From Treponema sp. (GTDB taxonomy: Bacteria; Spirochaetota; Spirochaetia; Treponematales; Treponemataceae): a stretch of 64,000 bases of DNA. Of this stretch, positions 27,302 to 35,735 are shown one piece after another (the stretch's first letter is position 1; each line of letters starts with the position of its first letter). The notes beneath the pieces were generated by a model. That model was not told the origin of the DNA. It searched no databases and saw only the letters and a list, made by a program, of their open reading frames with translations. Both the position numbers and the translations under genes were made by a program. The stretch spans positions 1 to 64,000 of the forward strand of contig JAKSLY010000010.1 in the NCBI GenBank assembly GCA_024400955.1. The letters are read 5' to 3'.

Positions 27302-28648
27302 ATGATTCACGATCACTGCGGTGTCTTTGGAATTTACTCACCGGAAGAATTCAACCCGGGTCCTGTCGTATATCACGGACTTTATGCACTCCAGCACAGA
27401 GGACAGGAATCCTGCGGAATCGTCGTAAACAGGGACGGAAATTTTTCATCCTGCAAAAACCTTGGCCTTGTAAGCGAAGTCTTTACTGCATCAAACATTG
27501 AATCCCTCGGAAGCGGAAACATGGCCGTGGGACACGTACGCTACGGAACAACCGGAGCCAACGTCTACGCCAATGTTCAGCCCATCGAAGTTCACCGCCT
27601 GAATGGAAACCTTGCCGTGGCACACAACGGAAACCTTACAAACTCCGAAACCCTGCGCCGCCAGCTTGAACTCCAGGGATCCATCTTCCATTCAACAAGC
27701 GACACCGAAACCATTGCATACATCCTTACAAAGGAACGCCTCACATGTTCCAACATCGAAAGCGCCATCAGTTCAACAATGGAAAAAATTGAAGGAGCCT
27801 ATTCTCTCGTCATCATGACAGGGGACAAGCTCTGTGCCGTACGCGATCCAAACGGATACAGGCCGCTGTGCTACGGAAAAACTGCCGACGGAAAATACGT
27901 CATTGCAAGTGAAACATGCGCCCTTGATTCAACAGGAGCAGAATTCATCCGCGACGTGGAACCTGGAGAAATCATCGTCTTTGAAAAGGAGGGAATCAAG
28001 TCCATAAAGACCCACTGCGGAAAAACGGAAAAAACCCTCTGCGTTTTTGAATACATTTACTTTGCCCGCCCGGACAGTTCCATTGACGGGGTAAGCGTTC
28101 ACCAGAGCCGCGTAAAGGCCGGGTCAATTCTTGCCAGGGAACATCCCGTAGAGGCAGACGTTGTAATCGGAGTTCCGGATTCAGGACTTGACGCAGCCCT
28201 TGGATACGCACAGGAAAGCGGCATCCCCTATGGAATTGGATTCGTTAAGAACAAGTACATCGGAAGAACTTTCATAAACCCGGGACAGACAGACAGGGCA
28301 AGCAAGGTCAAGATCAAGCTTAACCCGATTTCTTCGACGGTAAAGGGAAAACGCGTCGTGCTAATTGACGACTCCATTGTCCGCGGAACAACCAGCGGCC
28401 ACATCGTCCAGCTCGTGCGGGACGCAGGTGCAACTGAAGTTCACGTAAGGATTTCCTCGCCGCCATTCGTTTCCCCATGTTTCTATGGAACAGACGTGCC
28501 TGACCGCAAGCACTTGATTGCATGCAGCCACACGACGGAAGAGATAGCAAAGCTCATCGGAGCAGATACCCTTGGTTACCTGAGCCTTGAAGGAGCCATG
28601 GAACTTGGTCGCGACAAGGGCCTTTGCTGCAAGTGCTTTACGATGTAA
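27302..28648 (+). CDS. purF: Amidophosphoribosyltransferase
   Basis: A 448-residue enzyme for the first committed step of purine synthesis (PRPP plus glutamine to phosphoribosylamine). Cys6 (H-D-H-C-G-V-F-G) is the glutaminase nucleophile after a short propeptide. The PRPP loop V-V-L-I-D-D-S-I-V-R-G-T-T-S is at about 350-363. Two late C-x-C clusters may bind Fe-S as in Bacillus-type PurF. The ATG at 27302 follows TGGAGAA; the longer frame starts in the hairpin. It is placed downstream of gltD and overlaps the convergent GNAT gene by 11 nt. Confidence 0.93.
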   Translation: MIHDHCGVFGIYSPEEFNPGPVVYHGLYALQHRGQESCGIVVNRDGNFSSCKNLGLVSEVFTASNIESLGSGNMAVGHVRYGTTGANVYANVQPIEVHRLNGNLAVAHNGNLTNSETLRRQLELQGSIFHSTSDTETIAYILTKERLTCSNIESAISSTMEKIEGAYSLVIMTGDKLCAVRDPNGYRPLCYGKTADGKYVIASETCALDSTGAEFIRDVEPGEIIVFEKEGIKSIKTHCGKTEKTLCVFEYIYFARPDSSIDGVSVHQSRVKAGSILAREHPVEADVVIGVPDSGLDAALGYAQESGIPYGIGFVKNKYIGRTFINPGQTDRASKVKIKLNPISSTVKGKRVVLIDDSIVRGTTSGHIVQLVRDAGATEVHVRISSPPFVSPCFYGTDVPDRKHLIACSHTTEEIAKLIGADTLGYLSLEGAMELGRDKGLCCKCFTM

Positions 28649-29171
28649 GATCGATGCCCTTGACCATTACGTAATCATCCATTACGTAACCGTTGCCAAT
28701 GTCATTCACTTCGGCCCTGAGAATTTCAAAGCCCAGCTTCTTGTAAATTTCCAGGGTCTTGTTGTATTTGTTTACGTTCAGCTTGATCCTAAAAAGATTG
28801 TTCTCCTGGCAGAAAATCTTAAGGTGATCCATGATTACGTTACCGTAACCCTTTCCCCTGAAGTCTTCATGAACGTAATACTTATCAAGGTAACATTCGT
28901 CAGGGCCGTCTTCACTTTTCTGAATCCAGTAGCAGACAAAGCCAACGTTCTTTTCGTCTTCATCCTTCACAAATTCAAAGTTAACTGACGGTTCATGTTC
29001 CGGGGAAATTTTCTCCTCGATTGCAGTTTCTGACAGGAACCTTGAACGCATGTAGTCAGGCTGTCCTTCCGGAAGCTGAGGCAAATAATACCTGTAAAAA
29101 ATTCCGCCTGCGAATTCAGACATTTCCCTGATTTCGCCTTTATCGTTGTAATCCAGTTTCTTGAAAATCAT
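28638..29171 (-). CDS. GNAT-family N-acetyltransferase
   Basis: A 177-residue acetyltransferase. The acetyl-CoA-binding motif reads D-K-Y-Y-V-H-E-D-F-R-G-K-G-Y-G-N-V-I-M (about residues 101-119), followed by the usual N-K-Y-N-K-T-L-E-I-Y-K-K-L-G-F motif. The substrate is unknown. GGAG precedes the start at 29171. It overlaps the end of purF on the other strand. Confidence 0.85.
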   Translation of the reverse strand: MIFKKLDYNDKGEIREMSEFAGGIFYRYYLPQLPEGQPDYMRSRFLSETAIEEKISPEHEPSVNFEFVKDEDEKNVGFVCYWIQKSEDGPDECYLDKYYVHEDFRGKGYGNVIMDHLKIFCQENNLFRIKLNVNKYNKTLEIYKKLGFEILRAEVNDIGNGYVMDDYVMVKGIDLTS

Positions 29172-29228
29172 TTTTTACTCCATTATTATTATCGGAACAA
29201 AAGAGCTTAAAAATAAGGTAAGTCATCA

Positions 29229-29702
29229 ATGGAAAAATTCTACGACAAGGGATTGAAATTTCAATGCAGAAGATGTTCCTACTGCTGCGGCCACGGACCG
29301 GGATTTGTGTATCTTTCCAAGGAAGATTTAAAGCTCCTGTGCACGCACTTTAACCTCAAGGCAAGGGACTTCATAAGGCAATACTGCAGGTGGGTTACAT
29401 ACTACGAAGGAAGAACCGTCCTGGCCCTCATTGAAACAAAAAAACTGGACTGCATCCTGTGGAACGATGGCTGCACTGCCTACGAGGGCCGCCCAATACA
29501 ATGCCGCACCTGGCCCTTCTGGGACTGGATGGTAAAGGACAAGGCTTCCTGGGATGAATGCAAGGCCACCTGCCCCGGCATGGATTCCGGCATCCTTCAT
29601 TCAAGGGAAGAAATAGAGGAAGCCGCCTCCAGATACAAGGACAACGATCCCCTTGACCTGGAAGACCTTGATTCAGCATGCAGGGAATTTGGAGAACTCT
29701 AG
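29229..29702 (+). CDS. YkgJ-family cysteine-cluster protein
   Basis: A 157-residue protein of the YkgJ/CxxCxxCC family (PF03692), with C13, C16, C19 and C20 near the N-terminus and further cysteines at C-I-L-W, C-T-A-Y and C-R-T-W that complete a metal or Fe-S site. Members are predicted zinc or iron-sulphur proteins of unknown activity. AAGG precedes the ATG. It starts divergently 57 nt from the GNAT gene. Confidence 0.75.
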   Translation: MEKFYDKGLKFQCRRCSYCCGHGPGFVYLSKEDLKLLCTHFNLKARDFIRQYCRWVTYYEGRTVLALIETKKLDCILWNDGCTAYEGRPIQCRTWPFWDWMVKDKASWDECKATCPGMDSGILHSREEIEEAASRYKDNDPLDLEDLDSACREFGEL

Positions 29703-29766
29703 CTGCTGAATAAAAAAAGCACCGTTCCTAAAACAGTCAGGTCCGATGCTTTCCATAAAAACTTCC

Positions 29767-30222
29767 TTAGCCAATGACCGGATGGTCCATATCGATCAGG
29801 CGGTCAACGTACCACAAAACCTTCTTCCATTCTTCCTGAACGTTCTTAGTCTTCTTTCCAAGACGCGCAAGATACTTGACTGCTGTTCCAAGATTAAATG
29901 CGGAAGCTCCATCAGTCATGGAACAGAAAATCTCGATGACGTCGATGGCCTCGATTCCAGACTTGTTCATGTAACGCTTTGGGTGATTGGTTACGCTCTT
30001 GTCGGATTCATCTTCCGTCTCAAATTTTTCCGAAGGGTTTTCAGCCTGAATCTTTATGGCCCTGTATATTTCATTTTCACGGCTAAAGTTTCCAATGGCC
30101 TTTTTTACGAATACATAGTCAGCAAGGGAATTGAGTATCTCCGCAGAAATTCTTGACGGCATTTCCTCGCTGTATTTCTTTACAAGCTCAAGGGCTTCTT
30201 CTGTTGTCATTTTCTTTTCCAT
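29767..30222 (-). CDS. DUF3310-containing protein
   Basis: A 151-residue protein. The C-terminal half carries the DUF3310 pattern: Y-M-N-K-S-G-I-E-A-I-D-V-I-E, then F-N-L-G-T-A-V-K-Y-L-A-R-L-G-K-K and W-K-K-V-L-W-Y-V-D-R-L. The domain is widespread in phages and associated with nucleotide metabolism there; the N-terminal 75 residues are unassigned. There is no ribosome site; TATAAT ends exactly 6 nt before the ATG, so a leaderless mRNA is predicted. Possibly a domesticated phage gene. Confidence 0.75.
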   Translation of the reverse strand: MEKKMTTEEALELVKKYSEEMPSRISAEILNSLADYVFVKKAIGNFSRENEIYRAIKIQAENPSEKFETEDESDKSVTNHPKRYMNKSGIEAIDVIEIFCSMTDGASAFNLGTAVKYLARLGKKTKNVQEEWKKVLWYVDRLIDMDHPVIG

Positions 30223-30228
30223 GCCTAC

Positions 30229-30256
30229 ATTATACTTTTTCTTTCCTTTTTTTCAA
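30229..30256 (-). promoter_or_regulatory. Leaderless promoter of the DUF3310 gene
   Basis: Minus strand: TTGAAA (30256-30251), 16-nt spacer, TATAAT (30234-30229), then 6 nt to ATG at 30222. Initiation about 7 nt after the -10 falls on the start codon. Confidence 0.65.
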
Positions 30257-30267
30257 AGCCACCGTTA

Positions 30268-30296
30268 TTGATTTTATGCTTCCAATGATAAATAAT
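30268..30296 (+). promoter_or_regulatory. Leaderless promoter of the zinc-binding lipoprotein gene
   Basis: TTGATT (30268-30273), 17-nt spacer, AATAAT (30291-30296), then 5 nt to ATG 30302, with no SD present. It is arranged back-to-back with the DUF3310 promoter. Confidence 0.6.
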
Positions 30297-30301
30297 AGCG
30301 T

Positions 30302-31345
30302 ATGAAAAAAATATTTACCGCAGCTGCCCTTACACTGTGTTCAGTTTTCATCCTGACCGGCTGCCTGGAAAAAAAATCCGGTTCAGCAGATTCAAGAAAG
30401 CAGATCATCCTTTGCACCAATTTTCCCCAGTATGACTGGCTCAGGGAATTGACGAAGGAAGAAGACGGAAGCCCCAGCAAGAAATTCAGCCTGGACTTTC
30501 TCCAGACATCAGACAAAGACATCCACAACTTTCAGCCTGGAGCAGAAGACCTCCTGAAAATCGCACGTTCAACCCTTTTTGTCTACAACGGTGGGGAATC
30601 GGACCTGTGGGTCAAGGACATACTTGCATCAGTCAACAGGAAAAAACTTCAAACCGTAAACCTGGTGGAATCCCTGGACTCCAAAATTCTCATGGAAGAA
30701 GAAGTTGAAGGATCCAGAAATCCGGAAGATTCCCAGACTCCGGCCGATGACGATCCAGGTGACGGCCCCCTGAACGAGCCAATGGAAGAACAGGAAAATC
30801 TCGTGGAACAGACAGTCGACGAACACATCTGGCTTTCCCTCAGTAATGCATCCTATCTTTGCAAAAAGCTCGCCAGGATCCTGACCCAGCTGGCCCCTGA
30901 TAACGAAGACCTTTACCTTAAAAATGCAGAAGAATACTGCCAAAAGCTTGAGGAACTGGACAATGAATATGCCCAGTTTTTCTTTGACAAGAACAACCGT
31001 GTGATGCTCTTTGCCGACCGGTTTCCATTCCGGTATTTCACTTCTGCCTATGCCATCAAGCCCTATGCTGCCTTTTCCAGCTGCCACACGGAATCGGCAG
31101 CAAACTATGGCACCGTCATAACCCTTTCGGAATTCCTGGTACAAGACAACCTGAATGTTGTCTACAAAATGGAAGGCACACCGGATACAATTGCCCGGAG
31201 CGTCGCTGACTCTTCAAAAAGAAAGGACATTGCCATCAGGGAACTGGATTCCCTTCACACCATAACCCAGGAACGCATGGACCTTGGGGAAACATACCTT
31301 TCCGTCATGAAGAAAAACCTGCAGGTCATTAAGGGAAACCTTTAG
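30302..31345 (+). CDS. Zinc/manganese-type ABC binding lipoprotein
   Basis: A 347-residue lipoprotein (lipobox L-T-G-C, C21) of the cluster A-I metal-binding family (PF01297). It shows the H-N-F-Q-P-G-A-E-D-L ligand motif, V-D-E-H-I-W-L-S, and the D-R-F-P-F-R-Y-F-T-S-A-Y segment typical of the zinc-binding Firmicutes-like branch. An acidic, Asp/Glu/Pro-rich insertion (about residues 133-180) replaces the usual His-rich metal loop. No permease or ATPase gene is adjacent, so partners must be encoded elsewhere. Confidence 0.8.
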   Translation: MKKIFTAAALTLCSVFILTGCLEKKSGSADSRKQIILCTNFPQYDWLRELTKEEDGSPSKKFSLDFLQTSDKDIHNFQPGAEDLLKIARSTLFVYNGGESDLWVKDILASVNRKKLQTVNLVESLDSKILMEEEVEGSRNPEDSQTPADDDPGDGPLNEPMEEQENLVEQTVDEHIWLSLSNASYLCKKLARILTQLAPDNEDLYLKNAEEYCQKLEELDNEYAQFFFDKNNRVMLFADRFPFRYFTSAYAIKPYAAFSSCHTESAANYGTVITLSEFLVQDNLNVVYKMEGTPDTIARSVADSSKRKDIAIRELDSLHTITQERMDLGETYLSVMKKNLQVIKGNL

Positions 31346-31355
31346 ACTTCACTGC

Positions 31356-31383
31356 AAAAAAAAAGCACCGCTTGCCGCGGTGC
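31356..31383 (-). terminator. Terminator of the carAB-dapF operon
   Basis: Minus strand: GCACCGC (31383-31377) pairs with GCGGTGC (31371-31365), followed by nine T (31364-31356). Confidence 0.88.
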
Positions 31384-31414
31384 TACCGAGTTTCCTACCG
31401 GAAACTCGCAGTTG

Positions 31415-34400
31415 CTAGATTTCTACCTCGCCGGTGTATAACATTTCTGTCGTTCCACTAAGGAACACATCGTTGCCGTCATAATATACTGTCAGCTTAC
31501 CGCCACGTACTTCAACGGTGATGTTTTCATTCATCTTGCAGTAACCGGCAAGAATTGCAGCAACGGCAGCAGCACAGGCTCCGGTTCCACATGCTGGAGT
31601 TTCCCCGTTACCACGCTCCCATGTACGCATCTTAAGCTCATTAGGCCCAACAACGCGGACAAATTCCGTATTGATTCTTTCCGGGAACACCTTGTTGTTT
31701 TCAAACTTCGGTCCAATCTCACTGAGAGGAACCTTGTCAACAAAGTCGCAGAAAACAACTGCATGAGGATTACCAAAGTTAACGCAGCTTACATTGTAGT
31801 CCTTACCGTCAATGGAAAGCTTCTGGTTTACTACAGCCTTAAGTCCAAATTCCTTTACTTCCGAGGCCCCAAGTGTCGTAGGAATCTTTGCAGGCTCAAA
31901 TTCAGGATAGCCCATGTTTACAGAAACAGTGCTTGTTTTTCCTGCAAGCTTGTAGATTCTCAAGCGCTTGATGCCGGCCCTGGTCTTAAGGCTGATTTCT
32001 GCAGTGGTATCCTTCTTGTTGTGACGGTCTGCAATTCCACCGATGTTGTTATCGTAAAGATACTTTGCAACACAGCGGGTTGCGTTACCGGCCATCTGAC
32101 CTTCCGTACCGTCCTGGTTAAAGAACCTCATGCTTGCATCAGCCTTGTCGGTCTTTCCAACAAGGACAAGGGAGTCTGCACCAATACCGCTGCGGCGGTT
32201 GCAAAGGCGAACGGCAAGTCCGCCAGGATTGTTGATGTACTGCTCGCGTGTATCGATGATGATGAAGTCGTTTCCAGTTGCAGACATCTTTGTAAACTTG
32301 ATTGTCTGCTTGCTTGTGCGAAGGTCATTGATGTCAACCAGCTCAACATTTTCTGCACTGTACTTTGACATGAGGCAGTCTGCGATGGCGTTGGCCGTAT
32401 CAATGGCAGTAAGACAAGGAATGTCTCGTTCAACAGCATGGCGTCTCATGCGCACAGAATCTGCATGTGGATCACGCCCCTTTGCCGATGTAGAAATAAC
32501 GTAGTCAACCTTTCCGCTGTCCATCAATGTAATGATGTTGTCTTCTGGATTTTCGCGGATCTTGTTTACAACTTCAACTTCCATTCCAAAGTCGCGCAGT
32601 GTCTCTGCATTTCCTTCAGTGGCATAAAGTTTGAATCCCATGTCGTAGAATTTTCTTGCAAGGTCTGGAATTTCGTAGCGGTCAGTCTTCCTTACGCTGA
32701 ACAGAACTCCACCTGAACGCTTCATGTTGTAACCGGCTCCAATGAGTCCCTTGAAGATTGCTTCCTCGCGTGTAGATGCAATGCCGAGAACTTCACCCGT
32801 AGACTTCATCTCAGGTCCAAGGTGGGTGTCAACGTCCATGAGTTTTTCAAAGCTGAACACTGGAACCTTAACTGCAAAGTAAGGAGGAATCCTGTATAAG
32901 CCAGTTCCATAGCCCATGTCCTTTACCCGTTCACCAAGCATGGCGCGAACTGCAAGGTCAACCATAGGCACGCCGGAAACCTTTGAGATGTAAGGAACCG
33001 TGCGGCTTGAACGTGGGTTTACTTCGATGATGTAAAGGTCATTGTTGAAGATAAGATACTGAATGTTTACAAGTCCCTTTGTTCCAAGTGCAAGGGCAAG
33101 TTCGCGGGACTGGTTGATGATCTTTTCCTTCATGATGTCGTTCAGGTTCCAGCTTGGATAAACTGCAATGGAGTCTCCCGAGTGAATGCCCGTGCGTTCA
33201 ATGTGTTCCATGATTCCAGGAATAAGGATGTCCTTGCCGTCACAGATTGCATCAACTTCAAGCTCAATACCCATCTTGTACTGGTCGATCAAGATCGGAT
33301 TTTCAATTCCCTGGGCAAGGATGATCTTCATGTATTCCTTAACGTCGTCATCGTTAAAGGCAATGATCATGTTCTGTCCGCCAAGAACGTATGACGGTCT
33401 AAGGAGTACAGGGTAGCCAAGCTGTGCTGTTGCTTCAAGGGCTTCCTTTTCCGTAAGAACTGTAAGTCCCTTTGGACGCTTTATGTTCAGCCTTTCGCAA
33501 AGTTCGTCAAACCTTTCGCGGTCTTCTGCAAGGTCGATGGCATCTGCGCTTGTTCCAAGGATTCTGATTCCCTGGCTTGCAAGGAAGTTGGCAAGCTTTA
33601 TGGCAGTTCCACCACCGAATGCAACTACGACACCGATTGGCTTTTCAGTGTTGATTACGCTCATTACATCTTCCGGCGTAAGAGGTTCAAAGTAAAGCCT
33701 GTCGGATGTATCAAAGTCTGTGGAAACTGTTTCCGGGTTGTTGTTGATTGTAACTACATCATAGCCAAGACGCTTGAGGGCCCATACGCACTGAACCGAA
33801 GCATAGTCGAATTCGATACCCTGGCCGATGCGGATAGGTCCTGAACCAAGAACGATGATTGTTCCCTTGGTCCTCTTTTCCTTTGAAAGGGCAATTACCC
33901 TGTCTGCAGCTTCCTTAAGTTCAGCATTGTCAGAACCCTTAGAAAGCCTTGCAAGAATTGCGGCAGCGTCATTAATCTCGGCATTAGATCTTTTTGCCTT
34001 AAGTTCATCAAGGAATTCTTCCGCCTCATTTTCTGCATCGTAAGTTGCATAGAAATACGGAGTTTCTGCATTGAACTCGCCTGCACAGGTGTCAACCATC
34101 TTGTAGCTTGCAGGAATGTGTGCAAGTTTTCCGGCCTTTACAAGCTTTGCAGCCTGCTTTGATTCCTTAAGGACTCCGGAACCGCCAACGATCTTTATGC
34201 CCGTCTGTTCCTCGATAACCTTGTCAGGGTAGCCCATGTTCTTTGCTTCCCTGTAAAGTTCCACGTCAAGCTCACGGTCACCATTCCTAACGCCTGCAAA
34301 TTCCTTTTCCATGAGGGCAAGGTTTTCAAGCTTTGCAAGGAACCACAAGTCGATTTTTGTAATCCTGTGAATCTGTGTAATTGAAAGAATGTTTCTCTTG

Positions 34401-35719
34401 ATTGCCTGGAAAATTGCAAAGAGACGCTGGTCAGTGCATTCCCCGACACGGCGCTCAATTTCCTCGTTACTGAGTTCCTCAAAGGCCTTAAGATTCAATG
34501 ACTGAACTCCAACTTCAGCACCGCGGGCAGCCTTCATGATTGCCTGTTCAAAAGTCTGGCCTATTGCCATTACTTCACCGGTAGCCTTCATCTGCGTTCC
34601 AAGGTCGCGCTTTGCATAAACGAATTTATCAAAGGGGAACTTAGGCATCTTTACGACAACGTAGTCGAGAACCGGTTCAAAACATGCTGCCGTTTTCTGA
34701 GTTACTGCATTTGGAATTTCATCAAGGGTATAACCGATGGCAATCAGGGTTGCAACCTTTGCAATCGGATAACCTGTTGCCTTTGATGCAAGGGAAGAAG
34801 AACGGCTTACGCGAGGGTTGACTTCGATGACTGCATATTCAAATGTATCCGGATTCAATGCAAACTGACAGTTACATCCGCCTTCCATTCCGAGGGAAGA
34901 AATGATGTTCAAGGCTGCAGTTCTGAGCATCTGATATTCCTTGTCGCTCAGAGTTACGGCCGGTGCAATGACGATACTGTCTCCAGTATGAACTCCAACC
35001 GGGTCAAAGTTTTCCATTGAACATACGGTGAGTACGTTTCCCGCACTGTCGCGCATTACTTCAAATTCGATTTCCTTCCAGCCTGAAATACATTTTTCAA
35101 CAAGAATCTGGTGGATTGGGGAACGGTGCAAGCCGTTGTGTGCGATTTCATCCATTTCCTCATCGTTATGAACGATACCGCCGCCCGTACCGCCAAGGGT
35201 AAATGCCGGACGGATGATTGCAGGATAACCGATCACGTTCTTTACGAAATCGTATGCATCTTCGTAAGTTGTAACGACCTTTGAAGGAATGCAAGGTTCA
35301 CCGATGGATTCCATTGTGTCCTTGAACATCTGGCGGTCTTCTGCCTTGTCGATGGTTTCCGGATTTGCACCAAGAAGGCGTACGTTGTGTTCCTTAAGGA
35401 AGCCTGACTTTGCAAGCTCCATGCACAGCGTAAGGCCTGTCTGTCCGCCAAGGGAAGAAAGGATTGAATCCGGCTTTTCCTTTTCGATTATGCGCTGGAT
35501 TGTCTCCGGAATCAGAGGTTCAATGTAAATATGGTCTGCCATGGCATGATCTGTCATCAATGTGGCAGGGTTCGAATTTACGAGAACAACCTCAAGTCCC
35601 TGTTCCTTCAAGGCCTTGCATGCCTGGGAACCTGCATAGTCAAATTCAGCAGCCTGGCCGATAATGATTGGACCAGACCCGATTACCATCACTTTATGTA
35701 TGTCTTTGTTAAGTGGCAT
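31415..35719 (-). CDS. carB: CarB-DapF fusion: carbamoyl-phosphate synthase large subunit with diaminopimelate-epimerase-like domain
   Basis: A 1434-residue fusion. Residues 1 to about 1139 are CarB: two ATP-grasp halves (R-P-A-F-T-L-G-G-T-G-G-G and R-P-S-Y-V-L-G-G-Q), an Ala/Lys-rich spacer of about 45 residues between them, and a C-terminal MGS allosteric domain. Residues 1140-1434 are a full-length DapF-like domain (S-A-T-G-N-D-F, N-Q-D-G-T-E, C-V-N-F-G-N-P-H, E-R-G-N-G-E-T-P-A-C-G-T-G-A-C). The position of the first catalytic Cys of DapF (C-G-N) is Ala1210; the partner Cys1377 is present. One uninterrupted frame, with no stop or internal ribosome site at the junction. GGGAGA precedes ATG; it lies 16 nt after carA. 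Confidence 0.92.
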   Translation of the reverse strand: MPLNKDIHKVMVIGSGPIIIGQAAEFDYAGSQACKALKEQGLEVVLVNSNPATLMTDHAMADHIYIEPLIPETIQRIIEKEKPDSILSSLGGQTGLTLCMELAKSGFLKEHNVRLLGANPETIDKAEDRQMFKDTMESIGEPCIPSKVVTTYEDAYDFVKNVIGYPAIIRPAFTLGGTGGGIVHNDEEMDEIAHNGLHRSPIHQILVEKCISGWKEIEFEVMRDSAGNVLTVCSMENFDPVGVHTGDSIVIAPAVTLSDKEYQMLRTAALNIISSLGMEGGCNCQFALNPDTFEYAVIEVNPRVSRSSSLASKATGYPIAKVATLIAIGYTLDEIPNAVTQKTAACFEPVLDYVVVKMPKFPFDKFVYAKRDLGTQMKATGEVMAIGQTFEQAIMKAARGAEVGVQSLNLKAFEELSNEEIERRVGECTDQRLFAIFQAIKRNILSITQIHRITKIDLWFLAKLENLALMEKEFAGVRNGDRELDVELYREAKNMGYPDKVIEEQTGIKIVGGSGVLKESKQAAKLVKAGKLAHIPASYKMVDTCAGEFNAETPYFYATYDAENEAEEFLDELKAKRSNAEINDAAAILARLSKGSDNAELKEAADRVIALSKEKRTKGTIIVLGSGPIRIGQGIEFDYASVQCVWALKRLGYDVVTINNNPETVSTDFDTSDRLYFEPLTPEDVMSVINTEKPIGVVVAFGGGTAIKLANFLASQGIRILGTSADAIDLAEDRERFDELCERLNIKRPKGLTVLTEKEALEATAQLGYPVLLRPSYVLGGQNMIIAFNDDDVKEYMKIILAQGIENPILIDQYKMGIELEVDAICDGKDILIPGIMEHIERTGIHSGDSIAVYPSWNLNDIMKEKIINQSRELALALGTKGLVNIQYLIFNNDLYIIEVNPRSSRTVPYISKVSGVPMVDLAVRAMLGERVKDMGYGTGLYRIPPYFAVKVPVFSFEKLMDVDTHLGPEMKSTGEVLGIASTREEAIFKGLIGAGYNMKRSGGVLFSVRKTDRYEIPDLARKFYDMGFKLYATEGNAETLRDFGMEVEVVNKIRENPEDNIITLMDSGKVDYVISTSAKGRDPHADSVRMRRHAVERDIPCLTAIDTANAIADCLMSKYSAENVELVDINDLRTSKQTIKFTKMSATGNDFIIIDTREQYINNPGGLAVRLCNRRSGIGADSLVLVGKTDKADASMRFFNQDGTEGQMAGNATRCVAKYLYDNNIGGIADRHNKKDTTAEISLKTRAGIKRLRIYKLAGKTSTVSVNMGYPEFEPAKIPTTLGASEVKEFGLKAVVNQKLSIDGKDYNVSCVNFGNPHAVVFCDFVDKVPLSEIGPKFENNKVFPERINTEFVRVVGPNELKMRTWERGNGETPACGTGACAAAVAAILAGYCKMNENITVEVRGGKLTVYYDGNDVFLSGTTEMLYTGEVEI

Positions 35720-35735
35720 TGCTTGTCTCCCTAGA

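Noticed and set aside
30302..31345. Loss of a metal ligand in the zinc-binding lipoprotein
   Set aside because: The D-R-F-P-F-R-Y segment replacing the usual His region is normal for a known branch of zinc-binding proteins.
35620..35719. Separate genes on the opposite strand of carB and gltB
   Set aside because: Long antisense frames there lack ribosome sites and recognisable protein features and mirror the codon bias of the real genes.
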